From: Calditenuis sp032249575
Lineage (GTDB): Archaea; Thermoproteota; Nitrososphaeria_A; Caldarchaeales; Calditenuaceae
Direction of reading: 5' to 3'
DNA length: 10,402 nt
NCBI GenBank assembly: GCA_032249575.1
Contig: JAVVHL010000036.1
Span: forward strand, 1 to 10,402
Made by a program: the position numbers and the translations under genes. This document shows, piece by piece, positions 1-7,153 of the stretch (position 1 is its first letter; the number at the start of each line of letters is the position of its first letter). The notes below the pieces were generated by a model. That model was not told the DNA's origin. It saw only the letters and a program-made list of their open reading frames with translations, and did no database searches.

Positions 1-27
1 AGCCGAAAAATCCCGGAATCGGGCTCG

Positions 28-809
28 GTGATCCCGAGAGAGGGAGTTGAAAGTGCGCTCTTACGTCGGACAAACTTAGCTCAATCCTCTCAAGCTCGTG
101 ATCCCGAGAGAGGGAGTTGAAAGGACAGGGCGAGTGCGCTAAATGCACAGACTGTTGCGATCAACTGGTGATCCCGAGAGAGGGAGTTGAAAGTAAATCG
201 GCTTACTATTAAACCGATCTCCGGATAATCCTCTCTGTGATCCCGAGAGAGGGAGTTGAAAGTCCGAGAAATCCTCGCTTCATAAACATCCACTCATATA
301 GAAAACGTGATCCCGAGAGAGGGAGTTGAAAGGATCCATGCGCCCGGCGCCCGCCACCGGGCCTGAACCTAGTGATCCCGAGAGAGGGAGTTGAAAGTCA
401 GCTGATATCTCCGCGAATTAATGTCTTCGTTGAGTGATCCCGAGAGAGGGAGTTGAAAGCTACCGTTATCGTAGTCGTTACCGCAGACGAACCAGTCGGA
501 GCCCTGTGTGATCCCGAGAGAGGGAGTTGAAAGGCACTTTCGTAAATGTTCCCATGCCTCTAGCATGGCCCCCGCGCGGGTGATCCCGAGAGAGGGAGTT
601 GAAAGCACCCCTAAAGTAATTCACGTACTCCCCCTTCCAATCGATTAGTGATCCCGAGAGAGGGAGTTGAAAGAGTCCTCGTCACTTCATACACTCCTGG
701 GGGCAGGGCGATCGGTGTGATCCCGAGAGAGGGAGTTGAAAGTCTTCAGCTTCCGCACGTAGTCGATCACCGCCATCTTCTTCGTGATCCCGAGAGAGGG
801 AGTTGAAAG
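28..809 (+). CRISPR. CRISPR array, 12 identical 26-bp repeats
   Basis: Twelve perfect copies of a 26-bp repeat (begins GTGATCCCGA, ends GGAGTTGAAAG) start at 28, 98, 168, 237, 307, 372, 434, 508, 580, 648, 717 and 784. The eleven spacers between them are 44, 44, 43, 44, 39, 36, 48, 46, 42, 43 and 41 nt and all differ. Positions 1-27 are probably the end of a further spacer, so the array likely continues left. The 3' end GTTGAAAG resembles the 8-nt 5' handle (ATTGAAAG/GTTGAAAG type) of archaeal crRNAs, so the crRNA strand is + and the leader should be off the left edge. The repeat has only a weak TCCC/GGGA inverted repeat. The last repeat is intact, not degenerate. No cas gene is present, so the subtype (I-A, I-D or III would fit such a repeat) is open. 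Confidence 0.97.
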
Positions 810-899
810 GGAGAGGGACCGGTATGAGAAGGAAAAGAAACGCTATTAACGACCACACCAATCCACAAGGAGGACAGCGAATTCGAGTCCGGTGGTGAT
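810..899 (+). promoter_or_regulatory. array end and fttA promoter/leader
   Basis: This 90-bp gap separates the last CRISPR repeat from fttA. A TATA-like element GCTATTAAC sits at 842-850, preceded by a purine-rich stretch that could be the BRE; a start site about 26 nt downstream (near 872) would give a leader of about 28-37 nt. GGTGGTGAT at 891-899 matches the end of the archaeal anti-Shine-Dalgarno complement (GGTGAT exact). There is no run of four or more T on the + strand, so no obvious oligo-U terminator follows the array. Promoter assignment is inference from composition and spacing. Confidence 0.5.
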
Positions 900-2819
900 G
901 TGAGAAAGATGTTCAGCGCGCTCAGGGACGAGATATTCAGGTATCTAGCCTCGCTCGGGAACGGGCAGAGGGTGGCCACGAAGCTCGACTTCGAGGGGCC
1001 GAGGATAGCGATATACACCGACAGGCCAGAGATCTTCGCCGACAGGAACAGGATAGCGAGGGAGCTGGTCAACCTGATCAAGAAGAGGGTGATCGTCAGG
1101 CCAGACCCCTCGATCAGGGCTCCCAGGGAGGAGGTGGAGAAGGCAGTTTCGGAGGCCTTTGCCGGCCACCAGTACACCCTGAGGATAGACGAGGAGCTGG
1201 GCGAGGTCGTACTGACGATAAAGACGAGGGACGTGGTGGTCCCGATCGACGAGTCGCTGATCTCGGAGCTCGAGCGCCGACTCAACTGGGTCTTCGTCGT
1301 CAACAGGGAGCCTCCGATGACCTCCACGACGGTCGAGAAGGTCAGGAGGTACATCTACGGTGCAGGGCCGGAGAGGCTGGAGATACTGAGGTCGATCGGC
1401 GAGCGGATCTTCCGCGACAGGATACTGCAGGGGAACGAGGTGAGGATCACCTTCCTCGGCGGCGGGATGCAGGTGGGCAGGTCGTGCATACTCGTGGAGA
1501 CGAAGGAGAGCAAGGTCCTTCTCGATGCGGGGATCAACGCAGGCGCCTCGAAGATATCCGAGGCGTTCCCGAGGTTCGACGTTAGGCCAGAGCTGATCGA
1601 GGAGCTGGACGCGGTGGTGATAACGCACTCCCACATGGACCATCACGGCGCCCTTCCCCTCCTCTTCAAGTACGGTTACAGGGGTCCAGTCTACATGACG
1701 GAGCCGACGTTGCCCCTGATGATCATGGAGCATTTGGATTACCTGAACCTGATGGGGAAGGAGGGTGAGCTGGCGCCCTATTCCGAGAACGACGTCAGGG
1801 TGATGGCCCAGTACGTCACCACCCTCAGGTACGGCGTCGTCACCAACATCACGCCCGACATACGGCTCACCTTCTACAACGCAGGGCACATAATAGGATC
1901 TGCGATAGCACACCTCCACTTCGACGAGGGCTTCTACAACCTCGTCTACACCGGCGACTTCAAGTACGAGGAGACAGAGATGCTGGGGCCTGCGGTCACG
2001 AAGTTCCCGAGGATGGAGGCGCTGATCACGGAGAGCACGTACGGAGCCACACCGGTTCCCTACACGAGGGAGGAGGCTGTCAAGCTCCTAGCTGAGCACA
2101 TCTCCAGAACTGTAGAGAACGGCGGTCAGGTCCTGATGCCGGTGCCCGCTGTGGGGAGGGCGCAGGAGGTGATGCTGGTCCTCCGGAGGCTCTTCGAGGA
2201 GAAGAGGTTGAAGGAGGTTCCGGTCTTCGCGGACGGCCTTCTGATCGAGTCCACCGCCATACACATGATGTTCCCAGAGTACATGTCTCCAAGGCTCCAG
2301 AAGGAGATGGCCGAAGTTGGGAACGTCTTCCTCTCGGATTACTTCACGCTGGTCAGGAGTCCCCAGCAGAGGGCCGAGGTCCTCGAGTCGAGGGAGCCTG
2401 CTGTGATCCTCGCAACTTCGGGCATGATGGAGGGAGGGCCTGTCCTCGCTTACTTCAGGAAGCTCTGCGGCGACGAGAGGAACCTGCTGCTCTTCGTCAG
2501 CTACCAGGTAGAGGGCACCCTAGGCCGGAAGATCCTGAAGGGGATGAGGGAGGTCCAGATAATGAACGAGGAGGGGAAGTACGAGCCGCTGACGGTCAGG
2601 ATGCAGGTCGAGAAGATCGACGGTTTCTCCGGTCACTCGAGCAGGCAGCAGCTGATAGCTTACATGAAGCGGGTGAGCCCTAAGCCGAGGAACCTGATCT
2701 TCGTCCACGGAGAGCCCGAGGCCATAAGCTCGATCGCGTCAGTTGCGAGGAAGGTCGTGCCAGGCGCTTCGATCTACATGCCGAAGAACCTCGACTCGGT
2801 GAACCTGACAGGCGATTGA
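900..2819 (+). CDS. fttA: FttA/aCPSF1, KH-domain beta-CASP ribonuclease (transcription termination factor)
   Basis: This is the archaeal homologue of CPSF73, a cytoplasmic zinc-dependent endo/5'-3' exoribonuclease that acts with RNA polymerase to cut nascent RNA and end transcription. The 639-residue length is normal. Residues 1 to about 150 are the two KH-like domains, then a metallo-beta-lactamase domain with HSHMDHHG at 243-250, the motif-3 His H330 and Asp D353 (TGDFKYE), an inserted beta-CASP domain (H455 region, TSGMM), the conserved H579 (GFSGHSS) and H603 (FVHGE). All metal ligands appear intact, so it should be active. The GXXG RNA-binding loop usual in the second KH domain is not visible (PIDE, 115-118). 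Two starts are possible: GTG at 900, or ATG at 909, which lies 9 nt after GGTGAT (894-899) and is better placed for the Shine-Dalgarno. It follows a CRISPR array and meets endoQ tail to tail. Confidence 0.95.
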   Translation: MRKMFSALRDEIFRYLASLGNGQRVATKLDFEGPRIAIYTDRPEIFADRNRIARELVNLIKKRVIVRPDPSIRAPREEVEKAVSEAFAGHQYTLRIDEELGEVVLTIKTRDVVVPIDESLISELERRLNWVFVVNREPPMTSTTVEKVRRYIYGAGPERLEILRSIGERIFRDRILQGNEVRITFLGGGMQVGRSCILVETKESKVLLDAGINAGASKISEAFPRFDVRPELIEELDAVVITHSHMDHHGALPLLFKYGYRGPVYMTEPTLPLMIMEHLDYLNLMGKEGELAPYSENDVRVMAQYVTTLRYGVVTNITPDIRLTFYNAGHIIGSAIAHLHFDEGFYNLVYTGDFKYEETEMLGPAVTKFPRMEALITESTYGATPVPYTREEAVKLLAEHISRTVENGGQVLMPVPAVGRAQEVMLVLRRLFEEKRLKEVPVFADGLLIESTAIHMMFPEYMSPRLQKEMAEVGNVFLSDYFTLVRSPQQRAEVLESREPAVILATSGMMEGGPVLAYFRKLCGDERNLLLFVSYQVEGTLGRKILKGMREVQIMNEEGKYEPLTVRMQVEKIDGFSGHSSRQQLIAYMKRVSPKPRNLIFVHGEPEAISSIASVARKVVPGASIYMPKNLDSVNLTGD

Positions 2820-2826
2820 GGAGGCT

Positions 2827-4128
2827 TCACACGAACTCGTCGAGCTGGGTGTGGGAACCGTTGCCCTTCCGCGCCCTGGCCCGCTTCGTCCTCAGGGACT
2901 CCGGCAGCACAAGCCTTCCGTAGACGCCGTCGTACCCCGGAATCACCTGGAGCTCCCCCCTCCTCACCATACCGATCAGCCTAGCCAGCGCCGCTCCCCC
3001 CACCTCGGCCACCTTCTCTAAAGGCGCGTTGAGCAGGACCTCAACCTCCGTCCCGAAGACTCCCACCAGCTTGAGGTACTCGTCCCAGATCCTTCGGCCC
3101 ATCAGGTTCGCGGAGGCCGGGTCCTCGCCGAGGGTGAGGGCTATCAGCTCCTGAAGGGGTATGGCGTAGACGAAGTCGACCGCTCCCTCGGGCCTGTAAC
3201 CAGGAGGCCTGTCCGCCAGCTCCTCGACCCTGTCCTCGACGCCCTTGGTCAACCTCCTCCCGCACTTGGGGCACCTGTAGTTCAGCTCCTTAGCCTTAGC
3301 AGGCGGCAGCGGACCCACACCGCACTTCCTGTGACCGGACCAGTGGTACTTGCCGTAGCTGGGAGGGACCTCGACCGTCATCAAAACCCTCGACCTCCCT
3401 GGAGACCTCGTGAGCGCTCCGTACAACTCCTCGTAGCTGAGCTCTTCCAACTCGAAGACCACCATCTCCCTCCCGAGGCGATAGGGGTAGGGGCTGTGGG
3501 CGTCCGAGGAGCTCAGGAGGAGGAACCTGTCGAGCCGGCTGACCCTCCAGTTCATCGGAGGATCGCTGCTTAACCCCGTCTCGATGGCGAATATCCTGTC
3601 CGATTTGTCGGCGTAACAGTCCTCTATCCTGTCGACCCCTCCTATCGCGCCGAAGACGGACCACCAAGGCGTCCAGGCGTGGGCCGGGAAGACGTAGGCC
3701 CTCCTGTCTGTCTCGAGGACCAGCTCCACGAGCTCGGCCGGATGGACGTTCAGCACCGGCCTTCCGTCGGACGCGAGGTCGCCGAACCTCCCCAGCACAT
3801 CCGTCAGCTGCTCCGCCACCTCGAGCGAGCTCATCAGGATCACGTGGTGGATCCTCCGAGCCTTCCCCTCATGCTCGTGCACCGTCGCCACCTCCGTCTG
3901 CGCCACGAACCTTACCCTCCCACCTCGCCTGTACCTGTAGATCCCGGGAGGCCCCTCCTCGAGGTTCTCCTTCAGCTCCCTGAGCCAGAGGGGATGGAGG
4001 GCGTCGCCGGTGCCGAGGAGGTTAATGCCCTTCAGGTCGGCGTAGTACGTCAACTCATCGAGGTTCATGTTGCTGGATGTGGCTCCTGAATACCGCGAGT
4101 GGATCTGGAGGTCGGCGTAGACCCGCAA
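2827..4128 (-). CDS. endoQ: Endonuclease Q (PHP-domain DNA repair nuclease)
   Basis: EndoQ family proteins (TIGR00375-type) nick DNA 5' to deaminated or missing bases (uracil, hypoxanthine, AP sites). The 433-residue protein matches the usual length of about 420. The PHP domain shows ADLQIHSRYS (5-14), TGDALH (40-45), E79, H94/H95, H150, E183 and SDAHSP (208-213), the expected metal ligands, although the first motif has Gln8 where DLHIH is common. A small zinc finger follows: H266/C269 with C286-P-K-C289. The C-terminus is a basic linker (RTKRARARK) ending in HTQLDEFV, which resembles a PCNA-interacting motif. The start is TTG at 4128 with a strong Shine-Dalgarno GGAGGTGA on the minus strand at 4142-4135, 6 nt away. 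It is convergent with fttA (7-bp gap) and divergent from cysS (49 bp). Confidence 0.9.
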   Translation of the reverse strand: MRVYADLQIHSRYSGATSSNMNLDELTYYADLKGINLLGTGDALHPLWLRELKENLEEGPPGIYRYRRGGRVRFVAQTEVATVHEHEGKARRIHHVILMSSLEVAEQLTDVLGRFGDLASDGRPVLNVHPAELVELVLETDRRAYVFPAHAWTPWWSVFGAIGGVDRIEDCYADKSDRIFAIETGLSSDPPMNWRVSRLDRFLLLSSSDAHSPYPYRLGREMVVFELEELSYEELYGALTRSPGRSRVLMTVEVPPSYGKYHWSGHRKCGVGPLPPAKAKELNYRCPKCGRRLTKGVEDRVEELADRPPGYRPEGAVDFVYAIPLQELIALTLGEDPASANLMGRRIWDEYLKLVGVFGTEVEVLLNAPLEKVAEVGGAALARLIGMVRRGELQVIPGYDGVYGRLVLPESLRTKRARARKGNGSHTQLDEFV

Positions 4129-4151
4129 CCCCGTTCACCTCCGGCCCTCTC

Positions 4152-4160
4152 AGAATAAGT
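4152..4160 (-). promoter_or_regulatory. possible TATA box in endoQ/cysS divergent gap
   Basis: The only A/T-rich element in the 49-bp gap reads ACTTATTCT on the minus strand. Its centre is about 28 nt upstream of the endoQ TTG, which would predict an almost leaderless endoQ mRNA; that conflicts with the strong Shine-Dalgarno at 4142-4135, which would then fall outside the transcript. On the + strand it is too close to the cysS ATG (4178) to serve cysS unless cysS starts internally. Treat as tentative. Confidence 0.3.
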
Positions 4161-4177
4161 CTTTCAGGAGGAGCTGG

Positions 4178-5623
4178 ATGGTGCGGGTAGGTGGACGTCG
4201 TATTGTGCTCCGACTCTACAACTCCCTGACGCGAAGGGTCGAGGAGTTCAGGCCGCTCCGTTCCAATCGTGTGAAAATGTACGTTTGCGGTCCCACCGTC
4301 TACGACTACTCCCACGTCGGCCACGCCAGGACCTACATCTCCTACGACTTCCTGGCCCGGATGCTGAGGTTGCAGGGCTACTCGCTCTTCTACCTGATGA
4401 ACATCACAGACGTCGACGACAAGATCATCCAGAGGGCAGCGGAGAGGGGGATAGACCCGCTGGAGCACGCGAGGGAGTTCGAGCGCTACTTCATGGAGGA
4501 CCTGAGGGACCTGAAGATAAACAGCGTCAACCTCTTCGCCAGAGCTTCCGAGCACATCGACGAGATCATCGCAGTGATCGAGGAGCTTCTGAGGAAGGGC
4601 TTCGCTTACGTCACCGAGACAGGAGTTTACTTCGACACCTCGGCTTTCGGGCCGTACGGAGAGCTCTCGGGGAGGGAGCCTGAGGAGCTGAGCGTCCACA
4701 GGATAGAGCCGGACCCTACGAAGAAGAGGCCGCAGGACTTCGCGCTCTGGAAGCGGAGACCCAAAGATGAGCTGGGCTGGGATTCTCCATGGGGTTACGG
4801 GAGGCCCGGCTGGCACATCGAGGACACGGCGATCATCCTGACCTACTTCGGACCCCAGCTCGACATACACGGAGGGGCTATAGAGCTGATCTTCCCGCAC
4901 CACGAGGCTGAGCGCGCCCAGGCCGAGGCCTACTCGGGCGTCTCGCCCTTCAGCAGGTTCTGGGTCCACACCGGTCTCCTCACGGTCGGAGGCGAGAAGA
5001 TGTCCAAGTCGCTCGGAAACATCGTCACGATCCGCGAGGTCTTGCGCCGTTTCAGAGCGGAGGACCTCAGGTACTTCTACGCGACCTCCCACTACAGGAG
5101 TCCTGTAGAGTTCGATTGGGAGAAGCTTGAGGCTGCATCGAGGGCCCTCGAGGGCGTGCTGAGCGTCTTCGAGGAGTTGCGCCGAAGGGACGTGTCGGAC
5201 GGAGAGTCGGAGGAGGACAAGAAGGTCGTGGAGCAGCTGAGGTCACAACGCGACTCCTTCCTCCGGTCGCTCGAGGACGACCTGAACACTCCAGAGGCGC
5301 TGGCGTCGCTTCACGCAGCAACGAGAACCCTCTCGAGGTACCTCGAGTCGAGGGGCGAGGTCTCCCGAACGGTCGTGGTCGAGGCGGAGAGCTTCAGGTC
5401 GCTGGTCGACGGCGTGCTCGGGATCTTCCCGGAGGACCTCGGTCAAAGCGCCAGGCTCCTCGAGGGTGTTCTGGACCTGCTGCTGGAAGTCAGGGAGCTC
5501 CTCAGACGCGAGAGGAGGTACGATTTGGCCGACACCATCAGGTCCGGTCTCGCGTCGCTCGGCATCTCCGTTGAGGACACATCGAGGGGCCCCAGATGGC
5601 GCCTGAAGGCTTCCAGAGGATAA
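4178..5623 (+). CDS. cysS: Cysteinyl-tRNA synthetase
   Basis: A class I aminoacyl-tRNA synthetase that activates cysteine with ATP and charges tRNA-Cys in the cytoplasm. The 481-residue protein is near the usual 460-480. Clear signatures are CGPTVYD (37-43) with zinc ligand C37, the HIGH motif as HVGH (46-49), NITDVDDKI, GRPGWHIED (212-216), DIHGGA, FPHHEAE (239-245, ligands H241 and E245) and KMSKS (274-278). The position of the second zinc Cys of the E. coli enzyme is Asp216 here; I believe some other archaeal CysRS share this. The C-terminal helical anticodon-binding region is present. The ATG at 4178 has AGGAGGAG at 4166-4173 just upstream. Its neighbour tfb follows on the same strand after 116 bp but has its own promoter, so cysS is probably monocistronic. 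Confidence 0.97.
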   Translation: MVRVGGRRIVLRLYNSLTRRVEEFRPLRSNRVKMYVCGPTVYDYSHVGHARTYISYDFLARMLRLQGYSLFYLMNITDVDDKIIQRAAERGIDPLEHAREFERYFMEDLRDLKINSVNLFARASEHIDEIIAVIEELLRKGFAYVTETGVYFDTSAFGPYGELSGREPEELSVHRIEPDPTKKRPQDFALWKRRPKDELGWDSPWGYGRPGWHIEDTAIILTYFGPQLDIHGGAIELIFPHHEAERAQAEAYSGVSPFSRFWVHTGLLTVGGEKMSKSLGNIVTIREVLRRFRAEDLRYFYATSHYRSPVEFDWEKLEAASRALEGVLSVFEELRRRDVSDGESEEDKKVVEQLRSQRDSFLRSLEDDLNTPEALASLHAATRTLSRYLESRGEVSRTVVVEAESFRSLVDGVLGIFPEDLGQSARLLEGVLDLLLEVRELLRRERRYDLADTIRSGLASLGISVEDTSRGPRWRLKASRG

Positions 5624-5680
5624 TCCACGTTATACCGAAATAGCTCAAGGCGTGGACGCAGCGGAAGATTTATCTCAAGG

Positions 5681-5690
5681 TAAAATTTAT
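5681..5690 (+). promoter_or_regulatory. TATA box of tfb
   Basis: TAAAATTTAT, preceded by CAAGG (possible BRE), lies in the cysS-tfb gap. A start site about 26 nt from its centre (near 5713) leaves a leader of about 27 nt to the ATG at 5740, containing the Shine-Dalgarno AGGTGG (5729-5734). A second A/T-rich element, AAGATTTATC, lies at 5665-5674 and could be an alternative. GGGTT (5703-5707) can pair with AACCC (5714-5718) as a weak hairpin. The rest of 5624-5730 holds no gene that I can see. Confidence 0.6.
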
Positions 5691-5739
5691 TTGTGGTTGA
5701 TGGGGTTCCGCATAACCCTGTCGGGGGTAGGTGGGAAAA

Positions 5740-6684
5740 ATGAGCAGTCCGGTTAAGGCCTGGAGAGAGGACCTCATGTGTCCAGAGTGTGGGAGCACCA
5801 AGCTCGTGACCGATCCGGTCACGGGAGAGGTCACGTGCCAGGAGTGCGGCGCGGTCGTCATCGAGCGCGGCGTCAACAGGGGTCCCGAGTGGAGGAACGT
5901 GGAGGAGGGTGAGGGGAGCAAGGCTAGGGCCGGAGCACCTCTCTCCATCATGTACAAGGACTTCGGCCTCTCGACGGTGATCGACCAGACAAGCGAGGAC
6001 GCGGGAGGGAGGAAGCTGCCGAAGGAGGCGAAGGAGAAGATGCTGAGGCTGAAGAAGCTCGACCAGACCTCTCAGGTCAACGCCTCCGAGACGAGGAACC
6101 TCCAGCAGGCGGCGAACATCCTCGGGATCTACATGGACAAGCTGAACCTCCCCCAGTCGGTCGCGGAGCAGGCGATGCTGATCTACAGGAAGGCGCTGAA
6201 GGCAGGGCTACTCAAGGGAAGGGCGATAAAAGTCATTGTGGCAGGAGCCGTCTATGCGGCCTGTAGGCTCAGCGGCGTCCCGAGGGACCTCAGGGAGTTC
6301 GAGAAGGCCTACCCGCTGGTGAAGAGGAAGACGATAGCGCAGGGCTATAGGCTGATGCTCAAGCACCTAGACCTGAAGGTTCCGGTTACCGATCCGACGA
6401 TCTACATCTCGAAGATAGCGTCGAAGGTCAACGTCGACGAGCGCACCGTCCAGGAGGCGATAAGGCTGCTGAAGGAAGCCGCTAAGAGGGGGGCGACCGT
6501 CGGGAAGGACCCGGTCGGGATAGCTGCAGCGGCGCTCTACATGGCCTGCCAGGAGACGATGCAGAACGTCACCCAGAAGGACATAGCGAGAGCGGCCGGT
6601 GTGACAGAGGTCACCGTTAGGAACAGGTTCAAGGGGCTGAAGGAGGTCCTCGAGGGAAAGCAGTCCGCAGAGGTCTCAGGCTGA
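5740..6684 (+). CDS. tfb: Transcription initiation factor B (TFB/TFIIB)
   Basis: TFB binds the TBP-TATA complex and the BRE, recruits RNA polymerase and helps open the promoter. From the ATG at 5740 the protein has 314 residues, normal for TFB. The N-terminal zinc ribbon uses C14, C17, C33 and C36 (CPEC and CQEC); next come a B-reader/linker region with RGPEWR and two cyclin-like repeats (about 110-205 and 210-305). The second repeat ends in the helix-turn-helix that reads the BRE (KDIARAAGVTEVTVRNRFKG). The in-frame GTG at 5731 is also possible, but AGGTGG at 5729-5734 is 5 nt before the ATG and would overlap the GTG. The gene is followed by a T-rich tract and by convergent aIF1. Only one TFB is visible; many archaea have several. 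Confidence 0.96.
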   Translation: MSSPVKAWREDLMCPECGSTKLVTDPVTGEVTCQECGAVVIERGVNRGPEWRNVEEGEGSKARAGAPLSIMYKDFGLSTVIDQTSEDAGGRKLPKEAKEKMLRLKKLDQTSQVNASETRNLQQAANILGIYMDKLNLPQSVAEQAMLIYRKALKAGLLKGRAIKVIVAGAVYAACRLSGVPRDLREFEKAYPLVKRKTIAQGYRLMLKHLDLKVPVTDPTIYISKIASKVNVDERTVQEAIRLLKEAAKRGATVGKDPVGIAAAALYMACQETMQNVTQKDIARAAGVTEVTVRNRFKGLKEVLEGKQSAEVSG

Positions 6685-6707
6685 TCCTTTATCGCCCTCA
6701 ACAACAT

Positions 6708-6727
6708 ACTTCCTTTGTTTCGCTTTC
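6708..6727 (+). terminator. T-rich likely terminator of tfb
   Basis: Shortly after the tfb stop (6682-6684) the + strand holds a pyrimidine-rich tract with three T-runs (CTTCC, TTTGTTT, CTTTCC). Archaeal termination, including FttA-dependent termination, uses U-rich RNA without a stem-loop. It is the clearest such tract in the window. The aIF1 gene converges on the same gap (6685-6759). Confidence 0.5.
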
Positions 6728-6759
6728 CGTCGACCAGCCTGAAGTCCACTTCGGCGCCG

Positions 6760-7071
6760 TCAGATGACCTCTATGTTCTCCGGCATTATACCCAGCTCCT
6801 CGGCGAGGATCCTCACTACCTTCTCCCTCTGGTCGCCCTGCAGCATGATGACGCCGTTCTTGACAGCTCCTCCGCAGGCGCACTTCGCCTTCAGCTTCGA
6901 CGTCAGGTCCTCGAGGTCTATCCCCGAGTCGGCAAGCCCCTCGATCACGGTGGTGACCTTGTTCCACTTCTTCGTCTCGAGCTTCACCTTCACCTTCTGC
7001 GTCTCATATGCGATCGTTTGGCAGACGCAGAGGCTCCGCGGCAGGCCGCACGTGGGACACGAATCGACCAT
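6760..7071 (-). CDS. Translation initiation factor aIF1 (SUI1/eIF1 family)
   Basis: aIF1 binds the small ribosomal subunit near the P site and proofreads start-codon selection. The 103-residue protein has an N-terminal zinc-binding segment typical of archaeal aIF1 (C5-x2-C8 and C15-V-C17) followed by the SUI1 fold: KVTTVIEGL, KLKAKCACGG, IMLQGDQREKV and the end GIMPENIEVI. I chose the ATG at 7071 (MVDSCPTCG) because it matches the family N-terminus and lies about 31 nt from the TATA-like box at 7098-7107, implying a leader of about 5 nt. An in-frame ATG at 7086 has a purine-rich upstream stretch but would lie upstream of the predicted start site. An upstream in-frame extension to 7221 is not supported. 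It is divergent from the GT2 gene. Confidence 0.93.
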   Translation of the reverse strand: MVDSCPTCGLPRSLCVCQTIAYETQKVKVKLETKKWNKVTTVIEGLADSGIDLEDLTSKLKAKCACGGAVKNGVIMLQGDQREKVVRILAEELGIMPENIEVI

Positions 7072-7097
7072 TATTCGGCAGATCATCCCCTCCCTCA

Positions 7098-7107
7098 GAT
7101 TTAAGTG
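7098..7107. promoter_or_regulatory. near-palindromic TATA box between aIF1 and GT2
   Basis: GATTTAAGTG on the + strand reads CACTTAAATC on the minus strand, so TBP could bind in either direction. Leftward it sits about 31 nt from the aIF1 ATG (7071); rightward a start near 7128 would give the GT2 gene a leader of about 26 nt that contains GGAGGT (7140-7145). No other A/T-rich element is visible in this 82-bp gap. Confidence 0.5.
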
Positions 7108-7153
7108 TTCAGGGGGAAAGGACGGTTGGGTCGGGAATCGGAGGTAGGATCCT

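Noticed and set aside
90..608. Minus-strand open frames with repeated FQLPLSGS / FNSLSRDH / LSTPSLGI peptides
   Set aside because: The repeating peptides are translations of the CRISPR repeat in different frames; not genes.
810..833. Possible degenerate 13th CRISPR repeat directly after the last one (shares GAGAGGGA)
   Set aside because: It abuts the last repeat without a spacer and shares only a purine-rich 8-mer; chance is more likely.
767..1354. Minus-strand open frame of 195 codons across the array end and fttA
   Set aside because: It starts in spacer and repeat sequence and lies antisense to conserved fttA codons; low-complexity Ser/Leu-rich product with no family resemblance.
945..1919. 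324-codon minus-strand open frame opposite fttA
   Set aside because: Antisense shadow of a high-G+C gene; the product is Arg/Pro/His-rich with no recognisable domain.
900..2819. fttA as a Cas-linked nuclease because of its place beside the array
   Set aside because: Domain order and motifs are those of the universal archaeal aCPSF1; adjacency alone does not show a CRISPR role.
4055..5092. 345-codon minus-strand open frame opposite cysS and the endoQ start
   Set aside because: Overlaps highly conserved cysS motifs in full; stop-free because of biased G+C third positions.
5625..5655. CCACG/CGTGG inverted repeat after cysS as a stem-loop terminator
   Set aside because: Only 5 bp with a loop of about 20 nt, no T-run; archaea do not normally rely on such stems.
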